Source: Deltaproteobacteria bacterium (GTDB lineage Bacteria; Myxococcota_A; UBA9160; UBA6930). From it: a DNA stretch of 64,000 nucleotides. The position numbers and the translations under genes are program-made. The stretch's first letter is position 1. Every line of letters begins with the position of its first letter. Of the stretch, positions 61,919 through 64,000 are shown one piece after another. The stretch covers positions 1 to 64,000 of the forward strand of contig JAJDAP010000039.1 in the NCBI GenBank assembly GCA_029261795.1, given 5' to 3'. The notes beneath the pieces were generated by a model. The model had not been told where the DNA came from. It did not search any database and saw only the letters and a list, made by a program, of their open reading frames with translations.

Positions 61919-64000
61919 CTTCGGGCCTCCGCCTCGAGGCGCTCGGCCTGGAGGGGGGCGCCGATCTCGACGTAGCGTTCACGGGCGCGGGAACGATGGG
62001 CCCTGGCCGTGGCATCGTCGCCTTGAAGCGCGGCGAGGCGGCCGCGCAGTTCCAGGATCTCGGGCTGGAGGGTCGCGTAGCCGATTTCGGTCGCGAGCCG
62101 CTCGGCCTGGTCCAGGAAGGGAGCCGCCCCGGCCGGCGAACCCTCCCCGGCCTGAAGCTCGATCCGTGCCGATACCAGCAGGGCGCGCGCGTGCAGGCGA
62201 TCGAAGAGCCCGGCTTCGGAAAGCTCCACAGCCCGGGCCGCCAGCGCCCGTGCCTCCTCCACCCGACCCAGACCGAGTTCGCAGTGCGCCAGCAGCGCGA
62301 CACCATCGGGCTCCGAGATCCGCGCGGCTTGATGGGCGAGTTCGATCCCCGGGTGAAGCAGGGCCGCAGCCGCTTCGAACTCACCCGCGATCACGAGAGG
62401 CCGAGCAAGATAAATGGTCGCGAGGGCGATCGAGAGCGGACTCTCGATCTTCTCGCTGAGTTCGAGCGCTTCCTGCCCCCGGGCCTTCGCGCGGGCGAGA
62501 TCGCCCTGCGTGGTCAAGCAGTCGGCCTGGTAGGCGATGAGCCAGGAAGACACCTCCAGATCCCCTTGCTGGCGCGCGACTTCGAGCCCTTCCTCGTAGT
62601 AGGCCGCAGCCTCGCGCAAGCGGCCTCCCCAGGCCGCTCCGTTTCCGCGATAGCCCACCGCGAGAGCGCGCGGGGCGTAGCCCAGGATCGGCATCGCCGA
62701 GTCCATCACTTCGGGTGGATACGTGTGCACGCGGTCCAAGCAGTCCTTCATCTCCGGCACATTGCCGCGGAACTCGAGCATCAGGTAGCGGCGCAGCTCC
62801 AAGGCGAACTCGAGTGCGTCGTCACCGGTACCAGCGACCAGCCGAAGACCTTCCTCAATGGCTTCGCTGGCCCGCCGGGTCTCCCCGTGCGCGATCGCGG
62901 CCGGCATCGAGTAGGCGTTGTAGAGGGCCGCGAGCGCGTGCCGGTCCTGGCGTCGATTCGCCCAGGCTTTGCCCTCCTCCATCAGCGCATCGACCTCTTG
63001 AAGGGATACGCCGATTCGCCAGCCGTATTCGAGGACCATCAGCCGAGAGCGCTCGCCGAGGTCGGCGGCGATGGCATCGTCCTCGATCTGGTCCGAGAGC
63101 GTTCGAACGCGCTGCCAATGACGGGTGGCTTCGGAGGCATGGCTTCCCGCGATCCACTCGGCGGCGCGGCGATGCCAGAGGGCCGCGGGCTCCACCTCCC
63201 CGGCCTCGTCCCAGTGGTGGGCCAACAACGGAGACTGTTCGTCGAGATGATCGCTGTGGATCTCTTCGAGTTCTCGCGCAACGGCCGCGTGAACCGCAGC
63301 GCGGCGGTCCGCCAGCTGCGAGCGGGCGGCCACCTCGTGGGTGAGCGGATGCCGGAAGGCGTACTCGACCTCGGGGTAGAGGACCTGCTCGTGGATGAAT
63401 TCAGCCCGACTCAGTGCCCGGATCGCGTCGTCGAATTCGGCGTCGCCGAGGGCGGCCACCCTGCGCAGCAGCGGCTCGCGGAAGTTGCGGCCGATGGCGG
63501 CCGCGGTCTGCAGCAGATGCTTCTCGCGTTCCGGCAGGCGATCGACCCGCGCTCCCAGAATCGCCTGCACGGTCGGGGGGACCTCGATGCCCTCGGCTCC
63601 GCCCACCAGGCGCAGCGCCCCGCGCTCGCCTTCCAGCCGGCCCGCCTCGCGCAGATCCTGGACGATCTCCTCGACGAAGAAGGGATTGCCACCGCTCCGA
63701 TCCCGAATCACCGCGCTGAGCGGTGCGAGCGAGGCGTCTTCTCCGAGTAGATCGACCATCAACGCGTCGGTCGCCTCGGCGCCAAGCGGATGCAAGGGAA
63801 GCTGTTGATAGGTCGAGCGCCCCATCCACTCGGCACTGTACTCGGGCCGGAAATTCAGCAACAGCAGCGTGCGGGTTCCGGCCATCGTCTCGGTCAAGGC
63901 GGCCAGGAACTCGTCGCTGGCGGGATCGATCCAGTGCACGTCGTCGATCAGCAGGACGGCGGGTTCGCGTTCGCTGCGCGCCTGGATCAGCCGCCGAAGC
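61915..64000 (-). CDS. large ATPase/TPR regulator, N-terminus beyond window
   Basis: The frame runs from the stop at 61915 past 64000, so at least 695 residues are seen. Near the cut end is a Walker B-like VLLIDDVHWIDPASDEF, as in the AAA-type ATPase of class III adenylate-cyclase-linked or LuxR/MalT-like regulators. The following GGNPFFVEEIVQDLREAGRL is a typical downstream motif. The C-terminal 400 residues are TPR-like helices (ALAALYNAYSMPAAIAHGET, EAARALAARAVELSEAGLFD). The effector domain (cyclase, kinase or HTH) would lie in the unseen N-terminus. Confidence 0.75.
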   Translation of the reverse strand, partial: LRRLIQARSEREPAVLLIDDVHWIDPASDEFLAALTETMAGTRTLLLLNFRPEYSAEWMGRSTYQQLPLHPLGAEATDALMVDLLGEDASLAPLSAVIRDRSGGNPFFVEEIVQDLREAGRLEGERGALRLVGGAEGIEVPPTVQAILGARVDRLPEREKHLLQTAAAIGRNFREPLLRRVAALGDAEFDDAIRALSRAEFIHEQVLYPEVEYAFRHPLTHEVAARSQLADRRAAVHAAVARELEEIHSDHLDEQSPLLAHHWDEAGEVEPAALWHRRAAEWIAGSHASEATRHWQRVRTLSDQIEDDAIAADLGERSRLMVLEYGWRIGVSLQEVDALMEEGKAWANRRQDRHALAALYNAYSMPAAIAHGETRRASEAIEEGLRLVAGTGDDALEFALELRRYLMLEFRGNVPEMKDCLDRVHTYPPEVMDSAMPILGYAPRALAVGYRGNGAAWGGRLREAAAYYEEGLEVARQQGDLEVSSWLIAYQADCLTTQGDLARAKARGQEALELSEKIESPLSIALATIYLARPLVIAGEFEAAAALLHPGIELAHQAARISEPDGVALLAHCELGLGRVEEARALAARAVELSEAGLFDRLHARALLVSARIELQAGEGSPAGAAPFLDQAERLATEIGYATLQPEILELRGRLAALQGDDATARAHRSRARERYVEIGAPLQAERLEAEARS

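Overview
The window is GC-rich, gene-dense bacterial chromosome. The order tig-clpP-clpX-lon, secreted proteins with several C-terminal anchoring signals (PEP-CTERM, an IPTL-CTERM relic, a Cys-Gly-Leu-Gly MYXO-CTERM-like tail and a dockerin-like PGPSG tail), a DUF1302 fragment, and lipid-type acyl-CoA dehydrogenase/TetR and luciferase-like genes suggest a deltaproteobacterial-type lineage (Myxococcota, Binatota or a relative). This is inferred from gene content; no rRNA is present.

Layout. 1-5.3 kb: end of a membrane-protein gene, an IS200-type element, two orphan C-terminal tails beside an intact PKD/Ca-repeat surface protein, a c-type cytochrome, a DUF1302 stump and a Lys/Arg-rich basic protein. 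5.5-11.6 kb: a ChbG/YdjC deacetylase, then a TetR-controlled redox locus (acyl-CoA dehydrogenase, amine-oxidase-like flavoprotein) and a truncated flavoprotein gene, with three copies of an 80-bp structured repeat. 11.7-16.2 kb: lemA-TPM-TPM operon, a dockerin-like secreted protein, tRNA-Val and a secreted nuclease/phosphatase-fold protein. 16.3-25.7 kb: an SDR / Asp-box propeller / MoaD-ThiS operon, the proteostasis operon, tRNA-Leu and a luciferase-like monooxygenase. 26-32.8 kb: small genes including an RRM protein, a solitary TIR-like protein, DUF411, a nitrobindin-like protein, an MBL-fold hydrolase, a PEP-CTERM protein, an inositol oxygenase and an alpha/beta hydrolase.

32.9-42.7 kb is the most coherent system: sulfur oxidation under sigma-54 control. 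soxCD lies next to DoxX, a small membrane protein and a FisR-like activator with a Cys-rich sensor. The activator diverges from a persulfide-dioxygenase-like MBL protein, a rhodanese, a TSUP exporter, two half-size YeeE/YedE proteins and an unusual rhodanese-di-heme peroxidase fusion. The intergenic region carries TGAAAC/GTTTCA palindromes and a -24/-12 promoter. A 176-bp palindromic MITE flanked by CTAG sits in the middle of the operon. No soxXA, soxYZ or soxB is visible.

42.9-51.1 kb: a TonB receptor followed by a scarred mobile region ending at tRNA-Lys. It holds two integrase remnants, a serine-recombinase tail, a PEP-CTERM gene, a small HTH-like gene and a 14-repeat propeller gene broken by a 79-bp palindromic insertion. 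51.1-64 kb: housekeeping and catabolic genes (5-oxoprolinase-like, phosphodiesterase, murJ, a KamA-like radical SAM enzyme coupled to an ATP-grasp ligase, an AbgT transporter) and the 3' part of a large ATPase/TPR regulator cut by the window edge.
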